Assembly: GCA_026708185.1 (NCBI GenBank)
Contig: JAPOVK010000017.1
Span: 186,001-250,000, forward strand
Source of the DNA: Gammaproteobacteria bacterium
Lineage (GTDB): Bacteria; Pseudomonadota; Gammaproteobacteria; Pseudomonadales; Azotimanducaceae
Length of the DNA: 64,000 nt
Direction: 5' to 3'
Positions 1-9,088 of the stretch are shown in pieces. The position numbers and the translations under genes are program-made. Under the pieces are notes generated by a model that searched no databases, was not told where the DNA came from, and was given only the letters and a program-made list of their open reading frames with translations. Each line of letters opens with the position of its first letter. Position 1 is the stretch's first letter.

Positions 1-1055
1 CCCTTGTAGTCGCGCACGTTCTTGTCCGGCGCGTAGTAGTTGACGTAGTCGCCTGGCGGCTTCTTCAGATCAGCCACCGAGGGGCTGATCACCTGGCCCG
101 GCTTGAGGAATGTCGTGACTTCCAGCGTCCGACTCTCCTCGCCGACGAGGTCGAAAGAGCCAATCAGGTCGGTGAGCGCCGCCGCGGCGGCGACGCCCTC
201 GTTGCCCTTGAAGAGCGTCAGCGTGACCGGCGAGGTCGCTTGGTAGGGATAGGCTTCGATGGACACGCGGTAGCGGCCCGCGCGGGGCACGGCGTAGCCC
301 TCGGTGTCCGTGTGAAACATGTACGTGGATGCGCCGTCGAAGAACGTGGCCACGGCGTCGTCCAAGAGCTTGGTGATGCCCCCGCCGAGGATCTCGGCGT
401 CGTGCATGAACCCGAGATAGCCGGATTTGGCGTACTCGACCCGGAACGTCTCGGTCTTCGGCCGCGCACCAGTGTCCAGCGCGACATCGAGCGCGGCATC
501 CGCAGCATCGAGATAGCCGCGCACGTGCAGCGCGGAAATGCCCTGCTTCGCGGCGACCGTGTCGAAGCCACCGGTATCGGCTTCCGCAGGAAGTGCCTCG
601 GCAATGGCGCCGGCGATCTCGGGATCGATCTTCAACAGATCGCTGATGGTGTACTGGTATTCGAGGCGCGTCAGGCGGCGCAGTGGCGTGCGCTGCGGAC
701 CCCGCGCTTCCAGGTTGGCCTCGGTCAATGCGCGATCCAAGGCCGCGAGGGCGGGATCGACCACCGTTGCCTCGGGGGTCGGCATCGGCGGCGGCGGCAT
801 CTCGCCACGCTGCACCCGGTCGAAGACCCGCTCCCAGGTCCGGAATGTCGCGCCGTCGGAGAGGTCGAACCCCGTGGTCGAGAGATCGAGTGAACTGAGG
901 ATCAGGTTGCTGTGGCACGCAAGGCACGACGACTCGAGGAGCGGTCGCACGTCGGATTCGAAGGCTTGCACGGAACCGCATGCGCCGACTGCCAAAACGA
1001 ACGCCAAGGCTGCGCGTGCCCCGTGCCAACCGCGCCGTTGAACGATGATCGGCAC
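1..1055 (-). CDS. Exported DUF1587/DUF1592-type c-type cytochrome protein, 3'-truncated by window
   Basis: The reading frame is open to the window edge, so only the N-terminal ~351 residues are visible. A GTG start at 1055 is preceded by a GAGGAG ribosome site. Residues 1-31 look like a signal peptide. A haem c motif CLACH follows at about 44-48 (planctomycete-type cytochrome domain), then a PLRRLTRLEY segment typical of DUF1587, then a beta-rich part (FEVEYAKSGY-like region onward) of the DUF1592 type. Known family members are large secreted proteins of unknown enzymatic role, common in marine bacteria. The product should be periplasmic or exported and haem binding. The gene is divergent from the type II secretion operon, and 186 bp between them holds no other gene. 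Confidence 0.72.
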   Translation of the reverse strand, partial: MPIIVQRRGWHGARAALAFVLAVGACGSVQAFESDVRPLLESSCLACHSNLILSSLDLSTTGFDLSDGATFRTWERVFDRVQRGEMPPPPMPTPEATVVDPALAALDRALTEANLEARGPQRTPLRRLTRLEYQYTISDLLKIDPEIAGAIAEALPAEADTGGFDTVAAKQGISALHVRGYLDAADAALDVALDTGARPKTETFRVEYAKSGYLGFMHDAEILGGGITKLLDDAVATFFDGASTYMFHTDTEGYAVPRAGRYRVSIEAYPYQATSPVTLTLFKGNEGVAAAAALTDLIGSFDLVGEESRTLEVTTFLKPGQVISPSVADLKKPPGDYVNYYAPDKNVRDYK

Positions 1056-1241
1056 GTTGGCGGATCCTCCTCAACCCTAACCTGCGAAGCCTACAACAAC
1101 GCTGGCCGTGCGGCGACAGCGACGGTGCGGCTGCGCGCTACCAAATCTCTGTCTACAGGGCACGGGCGCGAACTTTCGCGACCCCGTGGCGTCCAAGGCG
1201 CTATCATCCGTAGGTGCCAAGACGCGAGCGGCGGGGGCGCA

Positions 1242-2804
1242 GTGGCCGACTTGCCCGCACAACATAGCAACGGCGAGACCGGCGTCCCGGCGGGACCGGT
1301 TTTGCCGTTCGCCTTCGCGCGAGATTTCGGCGTCGTCGTTATCGACGAGGTTCGTCGCGAAGCGGCGCCTGGCGACGGCCGGCTGACGGTGGTCTGCAAG
1401 GCGCAGCCGACGCTGACCACGCTCGCCGAACTCAAACGCGTCACCAAGCGGCGCTTCGTCCTCAAGGTGGTCTCCGAAGAGGAGTTCGAGGCCTGTCTCA
1501 CCGAAGCCTACGCCCGCGATGCTTCGGCCACCAAGCAGATGGTCGCCGACATCGGCGAGCACCTCGACTTGGCGAGCCTTGCCGACTCGGTGCCGGAGAC
1601 CGAGGATCTGCTCGACGCGGAGGCCGACGCGCCGATCGTCCAGTTGATCAACGCGCTGCTCGCCGAGGCAATCCGCGAGGGGGCATCCGACGTCCACATC
1701 GAGACCTTCGAGAAAGTCCTCCAGGTGCGCTTCCGTGTCGACGGGGTGATGCGGGAGGTCGTCCACCCGAAGCGCGCCCTTGCACCGCTTCTCGTATCGC
1801 GCATCAAGGTGATGGCGAAGCTCGATATCGCCGAGAAACGCGTTCCCCAGGATGGCCGCATCCCCTTGAGAATCGGCGGGCGCGAGGTGGACGTGCGGGT
1901 GTCGACCTTACCGACGGGCAACGGCGAACGCGTCGTGCTCCGCCTCCTGGACAAGCAGGCCGGTGCACTGCAGTTGCCGAATCTCGGCATGGACGGTCGA
2001 ACGCTGACGCGACTCCGTGGCGTTGTCGCCAGCCCGCACGGCATCTTCCTCGTCACCGGGCCGACCGGATCGGGCAAGACCACCACCTTGTACGCGGCGA
2101 TGGGCGAACTGAACAGTGACGTGATCAACATCCTGACCATCGAGAACCCCATCGAATACAGCATCAAGGGCATCGGTCAGACGCAGGTGAACGAAAAGGC
2201 GGACATGACCTTCGCCCGGGGGCTGCGCGCCATCCTGCGCCAGGATCCCGACGTGGTGATGGTCGGCGAGATCCGTGACCTTGAAACTGCGCAGACGGCC
2301 GTCCAGGCGAGTCTGACCGGTCACCTGGTCATGTCCACCGTGCACACCAATACCGCGATCGGCGCGGTGACCCGGTTGGTCGACATGGGTGTCGAGCCTT
2401 TCCTGATCGCCTCCAGCATGGTCGGCGTCCTGGCGCAGCGGCTGGTGCGCACGCTGTGTACGGCCTGCAAGGTGCCGGTCGAGCCAAGCCCGTTGGAAAA
2501 GCGCTTCCTGAACGGCCTGAACCCCGGCGCCCCTATCTACCGCGCGCAAGGCTGCGATGCCTGCGGTAACTCCGGGTTCCGTGGCCGCACCGGCATCTAC
2601 GAACTGGTCACCATCGACGAGACCTTGCGGGGACTGATCCACGACCAGGCCTCTGAACAGGCCATGGCCGAATACGCGCGTCGATTCTCGCCGGGCATCG
2701 CAGACGATGGACGGCGCAAGGTCCTAGATGGCATCACGACGGTGAACGAGGTGATGCGCGTCAGTCTCGCGGACGACGGCGCCACGGAACAGCGCGACGC
2801 CTAG
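1242..2804 (+). CDS. gspE: Type II secretion ATPase GspE
   Basis: Cytoplasmic hexameric ATPase that powers pseudopilus assembly. The frame is open from 912, but the part before ~1242 overlaps the divergent gene and does not look coding. GTG 1242 gives 520 residues, near the ~500 usual for GspE. The N-terminal N1E-like part is followed by the N2E/ATPase core: Walker A GPTGSGKTT at about residue 273, Walker B region DPDVVMVGEIRD, and a C-terminal tetracysteine zinc site (CTAC...CDAC) that separates GspE from PilB-like paralogues. First gene of a tight gspEFGHIJKLM operon. The exact start is uncertain. Confidence 0.93.
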   Translation: MADLPAQHSNGETGVPAGPVLPFAFARDFGVVVIDEVRREAAPGDGRLTVVCKAQPTLTTLAELKRVTKRRFVLKVVSEEEFEACLTEAYARDASATKQMVADIGEHLDLASLADSVPETEDLLDAEADAPIVQLINALLAEAIREGASDVHIETFEKVLQVRFRVDGVMREVVHPKRALAPLLVSRIKVMAKLDIAEKRVPQDGRIPLRIGGREVDVRVSTLPTGNGERVVLRLLDKQAGALQLPNLGMDGRTLTRLRGVVASPHGIFLVTGPTGSGKTTTLYAAMGELNSDVINILTIENPIEYSIKGIGQTQVNEKADMTFARGLRAILRQDPDVVMVGEIRDLETAQTAVQASLTGHLVMSTVHTNTAIGAVTRLVDMGVEPFLIASSMVGVLAQRLVRTLCTACKVPVEPSPLEKRFLNGLNPGAPIYRAQGCDACGNSGFRGRTGIYELVTIDETLRGLIHDQASEQAMAEYARRFSPGIADDGRRKVLDGITTVNEVMRVSLADDGATEQRDA

Positions 2805-2822
2805 CCCCGTAGGAGAGGCAGC

Positions 2823-4055
2823 ATGGCGGCGTTCGAATACACGGCGTTGGATGCCGGCGGCAGGCAGCGCAAAGGCGTATTGGAGGGCGACAGTAGTCGC
2901 CAGATCCGCCAACTCCTGCGCGACCAGGGCCTGTCCCCGATGTCCGTTGCGGCCGCGAGCCGCCGCAACGGCGCACGTACGGCCAGCACGCCAACCGTTA
3001 AGCGGCTGTCGATCGGCGGCGCTGTCGCGCCTTTGGATCTTGCGCTCCTGACGCGGCAGTTGGCCACCTTGATCGCGGCTGGGCTGCCGGTCGAGGAGTC
3101 GTTACACGCGATCGCCCGCCAGAGCGACAAGCGGCGGCTGTCCGCCTTGGTGATGGACGTCCGCGGGCGGGTGCTCGAGGGTCACTCTCTGGCTGCGGCT
3201 CTCGGCGACTATCCGAACGCCTTTTCGTCGATGTACCGCTCGACGGTCGCGGCGGGCGAGCAATCCGGCTACCTCGATGCCGTGCTTGACAACCTCGCCG
3301 AGCACACGGAGCAGCGGTTCGAATCCGTGCGCAACGTGCAGATGGCCCTTTTCTACCCCGTGCTCCTGTTCGTGGTGTCCCTGATGATCATCGCTGGCCT
3401 GATGATCTACGTCGTGCCGCGCATCGTGGACGTGTTCGCGGACACGGGTCAGACGCTACCGTTGTTGACGGTCGTGCTGATCGACATGAGCGATCTCTTG
3501 AGGGAGTACTGGTGGGTGCTGGTGACAGGCGTCGTCGTTGCGGGTCTCGCCGTGCGCTGGCTGCGCGCCAACGCGGGTTTTCAGTTGTGGTGGGATCGAC
3601 GCAAGTTGTCGATGCCCCTTGTCCGCCGGCTCGCACGCGGCGGCAACGCCAGTCGCTACGCCAGCACGCTCGCCATCCTGACATCGAGTGGCGTGCCACT
3701 CGTGGACGCCATGAAAATCGCCACCGAGGTCGTCTCCAACACCTGGCTGAAGCGCGGGCTCGGGCGCGCGGTTCAGAGCGTGAGCGAGGGCAGCAGTTTG
3801 CGCGCGGCCCTGGAAGCGGTCGGGTACTTCCCGCCCATGTTCCTACACATGATCGCTAGCGGCGAGGCGAGCGGTGAACTGGATGCGATGCTGGCCAAGG
3901 TGGCGGACTACCAGCAGCAGGAACTGACGCGGCTGGTGACCACGCTGGTGCAGTTGTTCCAGCCGCTGATGCTGCTGCTCATGGCAGGCATGGTTTTGAT
4001 GATCGTGCTGGCCATCCTGGTACCCATCCTCAACATGAACCAATTGGTGGCTTGA
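2823..4055 (+). CDS. gspF: Type II secretion inner-membrane platform protein GspF
   Basis: A 410-residue polytopic protein with two tandem T2SSF domains. The first starts around LDLALLTRQLATLIAAGLP (about residues 70-90) and the second around RYASTLAILTSSGVPL. Three hydrophobic segments are visible (near FYPVLLFVVSLMIIAG, WVLVTGVVVAGLA, and the C-terminal LLLMAGMVLMIVLAILVPI). It couples the GspE ATPase to the GspL/M platform. The ATG has a good GGAG ribosome site 18 bp after gspE ends. Length matches the family norm of ~400. Confidence 0.95.
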   Translation: MAAFEYTALDAGGRQRKGVLEGDSSRQIRQLLRDQGLSPMSVAAASRRNGARTASTPTVKRLSIGGAVAPLDLALLTRQLATLIAAGLPVEESLHAIARQSDKRRLSALVMDVRGRVLEGHSLAAALGDYPNAFSSMYRSTVAAGEQSGYLDAVLDNLAEHTEQRFESVRNVQMALFYPVLLFVVSLMIIAGLMIYVVPRIVDVFADTGQTLPLLTVVLIDMSDLLREYWWVLVTGVVVAGLAVRWLRANAGFQLWWDRRKLSMPLVRRLARGGNASRYASTLAILTSSGVPLVDAMKIATEVVSNTWLKRGLGRAVQSVSEGSSLRAALEAVGYFPPMFLHMIASGEASGELDAMLAKVADYQQQELTRLVTTLVQLFQPLMLLLMAGMVLMIVLAILVPILNMNQLVA

Positions 4056-4099
4056 CCAGACTAAGCGAATCACCGCGTGGCGATTCGATGGAGGGCGTG

Positions 4100-4540
4100 A
4101 TGCGCAAGAGGAGATCGTTGGCCATGCACCGGCAAACCGGCATGACGCTGATCGAGATCATGATGGTCGTGGTGATCATCGGCATCCTGGTCGCGGTGAT
4201 CGTCCCCAACGTGATCGGCGTCGACGACGATGCCCGCACGGCGGCACAACAGATGGAGATCCGCACGATCGGCAACGCGCTCGACATGTACCGGCTGCAC
4301 AACGGCCACTATCCGTCGACGGACCAGGGCCTCGAAGCCTTGGTGTCGAAACCGAGCGGATTCCCTGAACCGCGGAACTGGGGACCGGAACCGTATCTCA
4401 GGAAATACCCGCTGGACCAGTGGGACAACGAGTACGTCTACATCAGCGAGGGCCGCTCGTACCGACTGGTGTCGCTCGGGGCCGACGGGGCCGAGGGCGG
4501 CGAAGGGGTGGACGCGGACATCAGTTCCGCGGACATCTGA
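4100..4540 (+). CDS. gspG: Type II secretion major pseudopilin GspG
   Basis: Forms the pseudopilus shaft. The prepilin signature is complete: a basic leader ending RQTG, cleavage before Met, then MTLIE with Glu at +5, and a ~20-residue hydrophobic helix. The body ends with the calcium-loop and C-terminal region typical of GspG (WDNEYVYIS). ATG 4100 has GGAGG five bases upstream. A second in-frame ATG at 4124 with its own AAGAGGAG would give a shorter 6-residue leader and is also plausible. Would be processed by a prepilin peptidase not present in this window. Confidence 0.94.
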   Translation: MRKRRSLAMHRQTGMTLIEIMMVVVIIGILVAVIVPNVIGVDDDARTAAQQMEIRTIGNALDMYRLHNGHYPSTDQGLEALVSKPSGFPEPRNWGPEPYLRKYPLDQWDNEYVYISEGRSYRLVSLGADGAEGGEGVDADISSADI

Positions 4541-4557
4541 GCTTGCCGGCCAAGCCC

Positions 4558-5139
4558 ATGGCCGGTCGTCATGCCGGCTTCACGCTACTGGAACTGCTGC
4601 TCGTGATGACCATCATCGGCATCCTGGCGGCCACGGTCACGCTCGCCGTGTCGGACGCGGGAGCCCGCCAGCGCGTTCAGGCGGAGGCTGAACGCGTGGC
4701 GTTGGCCATCGAGTTGGCCCGCACGGAGGCGTTGACGCGCAACGAGGTCTGGGGACTGTCTGTCAGCCCGACGGGCTATGCGTTTCAGACCTACGACCCG
4801 GAAGCAGGCGAGTGGCAGGTCCTCGACGAGCCGCCGTTCCTGCCGCGCCGGGCCGAGGACGGGTTGCTATTTGCCGTCCAGGCCGAACTCGGCCAGCGTC
4901 CGCAGGCGGACGAGGACGGTGAGGCGCCGTCTCCCTTCCTCGCAAGCGAGGACGACGATGCACCGTCTCCCGCGGGATTGCCGAGCATCGCGATCTTGCC
5001 CGGCGGCGAAATCACGCCGTTCGAAGTCGTGGTCTCGAGTGGCGACCTGCCGCCATGGTCGGCACGTTCCGACGGCATTGCGCGAGTCCTGGCCGCACCG
5101 CAGGGCGAATCGGAGGCGCAATCGACCCGTGTCCGCTGA
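4558..5139 (+). CDS. gspH: Type II secretion minor pseudopilin GspH
   Basis: Short leader MAGRHAG followed by FTLLELLLVMTIIGILAAT, the type IV prepilin cleavage site with Glu +5. At 193 residues it matches GspH. The region around residues 125-145 is rich in Asp, Glu, Pro and Ser (EDGEAPSPF...EDDDAPSPAG), an acidic, probably disordered insertion. GspH sits at the pseudopilus tip with I, J and K. The start follows gspG by 17 bp and has no strong Shine-Dalgarno; TTG 4543 is an alternative. Confidence 0.88.
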   Translation: MAGRHAGFTLLELLLVMTIIGILAATVTLAVSDAGARQRVQAEAERVALAIELARTEALTRNEVWGLSVSPTGYAFQTYDPEAGEWQVLDEPPFLPRRAEDGLLFAVQAELGQRPQADEDGEAPSPFLASEDDDAPSPAGLPSIAILPGGEITPFEVVVSSGDLPPWSARSDGIARVLAAPQGESEAQSTRVR

Positions 5140-5173
5140 GCCCATTTGGCCGACGCACATTCCGGCGGATCGC

Positions 5174-5572
5174 ATGATTCGCCATGCAGCCCGTTCGCGC
5201 CGGGGGTTCACCTTGCTCGAACTCATGGTGGCGCTGGCCGTGCTGGCGATCGTCGCGATGGCGGTGTTCGGCCGTGGCGGCGACTCGGTGCGCGATCTCT
5301 ACACCATGGAACAGCGCACGCTGGCGCGCTGGGTCGCCGAGAACGAAGTCGCTAGGTTGCGCCTTGAACATCGCGGCAGCACTGATGCCATTGGCCTCGG
5401 CACGGTGCACCAACGGGTGCGCCAAGGCGACCGCTCGTGGCAGGTCGTCAAGGAGACCCAGTCGACGTCCCATCCGTCGTTGCGGCGGGTCGAAGTGACC
5501 GTGTACGCCGTCGAGGAGGGCCGAGAAGTCGGGCCGTTGGACACCTTGGTCGCCTTCGTGGGGCGCTACTGA
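5174..5572 (+). CDS. gspI: Type II secretion minor pseudopilin GspI
   Basis: The leader MIRHAARSRRG precedes FTLLELMVALAVLAIVAMAVF, a class III prepilin signal with Glu +5. The rest is ~110 residues with the WVAENEVARLRLE segment characteristic of GspI. GspI nucleates the tip complex with GspJ and GspK. The stop overlaps the gspJ start (TGATG). A GTG at 5130, overlapping the gspH stop, is an alternative start that would give an unusually long 26-residue leader. Confidence 0.9.
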   Translation: MIRHAARSRRGFTLLELMVALAVLAIVAMAVFGRGGDSVRDLYTMEQRTLARWVAENEVARLRLEHRGSTDAIGLGTVHQRVRQGDRSWQVVKETQSTSHPSLRRVEVTVYAVEEGREVGPLDTLVAFVGRY

Positions 5573-6309
5573 TGGCGCGGCAACGACCCGGGTTCACGCT
5601 GCTGGAGATGCTCATCGCGCTCGGGGTGTTCGCCGTGATCGGGGTCATGTCGAGCCAGATCCTCTCGGGAATCGTCGATCTGTCCGACACGGTCCGCGAC
5701 CGTTCGGAGGAGTTGGAAGAACTGCAGCGTACGATGTTCATCATCTCCCGCGACGTCGAGCAGATGGCGCGCAGGCCGGTGCGCGACGCGTTTGGCGACT
5801 CGACGGCGGCGATCATCATCGGCGAGCCCCTGATCGAGTTCACCCGGCGCGGCTGGCAAAACCCGTTGCGATCGCCACGCTCGGAGTTGCAGCGGGTGGC
5901 CTACACGGTGGACGACGGCGACTTGGTGCGCCAGTTCTGGCCGCTTCTCGACCGCGGTCCCGACACCGAGCCCATCGACCAGGTGCTGTTGCGGGGCGTG
6001 GCGGACGTCGAGTTCCTGGCCCACGCCTCTCGTGGGGAGGAGCCCTCAGCGGGGGAGCGCGAGGGGCCTGCCCCTCGCACACAAGAGTTCCGCTATTGGC
6101 CCGTGGCGGTTGACGCGGACGACGATGAGAACGCGCTCGAGGCCATCGAGTTGCGGCTGGACCACGCGGTCTACGGTCGCTTGGAACGACTGTGGACGGT
6201 GGCGCCACGCGGAGACTTCCTGTTGGACGGTGATCAGCCCGGCTTGCCGGGCGCCGAGGGGAGGGACTCGGACGGTGAATTGGACCCGGATAGGGAGCCC
6301 TCGTCGTGA
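5572..6309 (+). CDS. gspJ: Type II secretion minor pseudopilin GspJ, with an in-frame hairpin repeat
   Basis: Starts by TGATG overlap with gspI. Leader MARQRPG is followed by FTLLEMLIALGVFAVIGVM, a prepilin signal. About 245 residues, usual for GspJ; it joins the pseudopilus tip. Near residues 158-172 a low-complexity stretch (SRGEEPSAGEREGPAPRT) coincides with a perfect DNA hairpin at 6059-6078, suggesting a small palindromic repeat was tolerated in a surface loop. The stop overlaps the gspK GTG. Confidence 0.9.
   Translation: MARQRPGFTLLEMLIALGVFAVIGVMSSQILSGIVDLSDTVRDRSEELEELQRTMFIISRDVEQMARRPVRDAFGDSTAAIIIGEPLIEFTRRGWQNPLRSPRSELQRVAYTVDDGDLVRQFWPLLDRGPDTEPIDQVLLRGVADVEFLAHASRGEEPSAGEREGPAPRTQEFRYWPVAVDADDDENALEAIELRLDHAVYGRLERLWTVAPRGDFLLDGDQPGLPGAEGRDSDGELDPDREPSS
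6059..6078. repeat. Perfect hairpin within gspJ
   Basis: GCGAGGGG, loop CCTG, CCCCTCGC, inside the coding sequence and keeping the frame. Same shape (8-bp stem, 4-nt loop) as the intergenic hairpins at 13163-13206. Confidence 0.65.
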
Positions 6310-7307
6310 GCCGCCGGCAACGGGGAGTGGCCCTGGTCAGCGTCCTGCTCGTCGTGGCCGTGGCCACCGCGCTGGCCTACGCCATGGTGGACCGCCAGGG
6401 ATTCACCATCGCGCACAGCCAGCAGACCCTCGCCGGGTCGCAGGCCCGCCAGTTCGCCTTGGGCGGCGAGCAATATGCGCGCCAGATCCTCTATGCCGAT
6501 TGGGAGGAGGAGGAGACGCGCGCAATCGACACGTTGCTCGAAGAGTGGTCCGCGCCTGCCGAGGCGTTCGAGGTGCGTGGCGGGGCCCTTGAGATTCGCA
6601 TCCAGGATCTTGAGCGACGCTTCAACCTCAACGCAGTGTCCGGGAACCGCGAAGGCGCCCAGAACACGGCGCGTTTGAAGCGTCTGCTCACGGCGCTCGG
6701 AATCGACGCCAACCTTGCCGATCATTGGGTGGACTGGGTGGACGCGGATCAGGACGTCACGGCGCTGGGTTCCGAAGACGCGGCCCACCTGATGGGTGAT
6801 CCGCCACGCCGGGCCGCCAATCAACGCGCGGCCCACGTGTCCGAGTTCGCCGTAGCGACTGGTCTCGATGCCGAAGCCTTCGAACGGCTGCGACCGCACA
6901 TCACGGTGCTGCCTATCGACGATCTGCACGTGAACGTCAATACCGCCAACGAGATCGTCCTCGGCACATTGGTGCCGAATTTCACAACCACGCGGGCCCT
7001 AGGACTGGTCGAGCAGGAACGCGAAATCGCCCGGTTGGAAGACATCACCGGCACCCATCCGGAACTCGGCGAGGCCGTGGCCGTGCTCACGGTGCACAGC
7101 GCCTTCTTCAGGGTTCAGGTTCGCGCGGAGGTGGATGGCGCGCGCAGCGAGTTGACCTCGCTCCTCCATCGCCATCCGGAGACCGGGGCGTTGACGCTGC
7201 TCTGGCGGAGTTACGGCGAGCGCTTCGAGGCGCTGGCCTGGCACGAACACGAGCCCGAGGAATCGGGGGCAAACGGTACAATGCGCCAGCCGGATCGCCG
7301 GGGTTGA
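6306..7307 (+). CDS. gspK: Type II secretion minor pseudopilin GspK
   Basis: GTG start in a GTGA overlap with the gspJ stop. N-terminus MSRRQRGVALVSVLLVVAV is the GspK-type signal, which lacks the usual Glu +5. The 333 residues fit the largest minor pseudopilin with its inserted alpha domain; the NLNAVSG and VNVNTANEIVL segments are family hallmarks. GspK caps the pseudopilus. The C-terminus runs directly into gspL (TTGA overlap). Confidence 0.92.
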   Translation: MSRRQRGVALVSVLLVVAVATALAYAMVDRQGFTIAHSQQTLAGSQARQFALGGEQYARQILYADWEEEETRAIDTLLEEWSAPAEAFEVRGGALEIRIQDLERRFNLNAVSGNREGAQNTARLKRLLTALGIDANLADHWVDWVDADQDVTALGSEDAAHLMGDPPRRAANQRAAHVSEFAVATGLDAEAFERLRPHITVLPIDDLHVNVNTANEIVLGTLVPNFTTTRALGLVEQEREIARLEDITGTHPELGEAVAVLTVHSAFFRVQVRAEVDGARSELTSLLHRHPETGALTLLWRSYGERFEALAWHEHEPEESGANGTMRQPDRRG

Positions 7308-7321
7308 TTCGAGAACTGCCG

Positions 7322-8602
7322 ATGCTGCGACTCTTTGTACGGTTCACCAGCCCCGTCGACGGCAGGCAGGAAGAACTGCTCGACTGGCTCATCCAGGACG
7401 ACGCGGATGGCGTTCGGGCCCAGGGACGGACCAACCGGGCGGGCCTTGCGGCGGTGGTTGCGGACGATGCGCCCTGGGCGACGGACCCGGCGCGCGTCGT
7501 TGCCTTCGTGCCGACTGCGGACGTCGTCGCACTGCGCTGCGAGGTACCGGGGCGAACGGCCGCCCAGTTGCGGCGCGCCGCGCGCTACGCGGTGGAGCCA
7601 TTCGTCACCGAGGACATCGACACGATGCACGTGGCCTGCGGGGCTTTGGCGCGTCACGAGCCCGTCCGTTGCCTGGTCACCCCGCTCGCCGCCATGCGGG
7701 CTTGGCTCGATGTCCTTGGCGAGGCCGGCATCGCACCCGGCTGCATGACGCCGGAGGCCATGGCGCTGCCAAGCGACGCCAATGCGATCGCCGTGTTGTA
7801 CGACGGGGACGACGCCCTCGTGCGGGCGGGTGACCAGTTGGCGAGCATCGACGCGGCCAATCTTGCCGCTGCCTTGACGTCCCTGCGCACGGATCTCGAC
7901 GACGCCGACGGTGTCATGCTGCGCCAGGTCAACGGCAGCCTGTCGGCGGTCGACCTGCGCGCGGCGGGGTTCGCCATCGACGAGGTCGAAGAGGTCGGGT
8001 CGCATGGTTCGGTGCTCGCGGACCTAGCGAGTGTTTTCGACGCCCGCCTCGCGATCGACCTGCTGCAGGGCGAGTTCACCGTGAAGCGGCGTGCCGGCCG
8101 GGCCTGGGCACGGTGGCGTCCGGCGGCCGTGCTCGCCGGTGCCTGGCTGGTGCTGGGGCTCCTGGTTGCCGCGGCACAAGGCTTTTGGGCCAACCACCGG
8201 GCCGACGGCTACCGCGCGGAGGCCGTGGCTCTCTACCGCGATATCTACGGTGTCGACCGCGCGCCCGGCAACCCGGCGACACGGATGCGCGTCCGTCTAG
8301 GCCAGGCGCCCGAGACGCGCCTTGGCTTCCATCGCCTGCTTGGGCATCTCGGCGTCGCCCTGTCCGATCTCTCGGGGAAGTACGAGTTGCGCAGCGTGTC
8401 CTACAACGAACGCAGCGGTTTCGGCGCCGACGTCCTGGTGGCGGACTACGATGTCCTGGACGAGTTGAAGGCGGCGCTCGGCAAGCGCGGTGTGGATTTG
8501 GAGATCGTGTCCGCGGAGCAGCATGAGGATCGCGCGCGGGCCAGCATCCGCATCGCGGACCACTGGATTGGTCCGGGCTGGGCGGGCAACCGGCGGGGCT
8601 AG
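7322..8602 (+). CDS. gspL: Type II secretion platform protein GspL
   Basis: Bitopic inner-membrane protein that recruits GspE. About 250 residues of cytoplasmic actin-like domain precede a single hydrophobic span (AAVLAGAWLVLGLLVAAAQG) near residues 262-281, followed by a periplasmic ferredoxin-like domain. ATG 7322 follows a GAGAA site; the frame also has a TTG at 7304 overlapping the gspK stop. Sequence conservation in GspL is low; assignment rests on architecture and position between gspK and gspM. Confidence 0.86.
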   Translation: MLRLFVRFTSPVDGRQEELLDWLIQDDADGVRAQGRTNRAGLAAVVADDAPWATDPARVVAFVPTADVVALRCEVPGRTAAQLRRAARYAVEPFVTEDIDTMHVACGALARHEPVRCLVTPLAAMRAWLDVLGEAGIAPGCMTPEAMALPSDANAIAVLYDGDDALVRAGDQLASIDAANLAAALTSLRTDLDDADGVMLRQVNGSLSAVDLRAAGFAIDEVEEVGSHGSVLADLASVFDARLAIDLLQGEFTVKRRAGRAWARWRPAAVLAGAWLVLGLLVAAAQGFWANHRADGYRAEAVALYRDIYGVDRAPGNPATRMRVRLGQAPETRLGFHRLLGHLGVALSDLSGKYELRSVSYNERSGFGADVLVADYDVLDELKAALGKRGVDLEIVSAEQHEDRARASIRIADHWIGPGWAGNRRG

Positions 8603-8605
8603 CAG

Positions 8606-9088
8606 ATGCTCAAAGCGTTCATCGACACGGTGCAGCCTTGGCGGGCTCGATTCGATGCCCTGTCGCCCCGTGAGCGGATGCTGGTCCTGGGCTGCGCAGT
8701 CGCCATCGGCATCGTGCTGCTCTACGGCGCGATCGCGCCCCTGGTCGAGTTCCGCGCAACCGCGATCGAGCGCCAAGCCCGCGAGTACCAGGATCTCATG
8801 TGGATGCAGGACAACCGTGCCCAGGCCGAAGCCCGTGCGGCGGACGCGTCTGCCACGTCGCAGGCGAGAATGTCGACCATCAACGCGGCGGCCAAGGAGG
8901 TCGATCTCCCGCTGCGACGCATCCAGCCTGAGGCCAACGGCTTCAGCGTGCAGGTCGACCGCCAGCCGTTCGACAAGGTGATCCGCTGGACGGACGCCTT
9001 GGAGAGCCGGCACGGCATCGAGATCGTGAGCGCGACCGTGGATCTGCACGAACCCGGGATCGTGAATGCGCGGTTCAGCCTGCGCTGA
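8606..9088 (+). CDS. gspM: Type II secretion platform protein GspM
   Basis: 160-residue bitopic protein with the diagnostic N-terminal pattern LSPRERMLVLGCAVAIGIVLLY: a short cytoplasmic tail, one transmembrane helix at about 26-45, then a periplasmic coiled coil and ferredoxin-like domain. Partner of GspL. It is the last secretion gene here: gspN does not follow, and gspC and gspD are not in the window, so the outer-membrane secretin must be encoded elsewhere. Confidence 0.88.
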   Translation: MLKAFIDTVQPWRARFDALSPRERMLVLGCAVAIGIVLLYGAIAPLVEFRATAIERQAREYQDLMWMQDNRAQAEARAADASATSQARMSTINAAAKEVDLPLRRIQPEANGFSVQVDRQPFDKVIRWTDALESRHGIEIVSATVDLHEPGIVNARFSLR

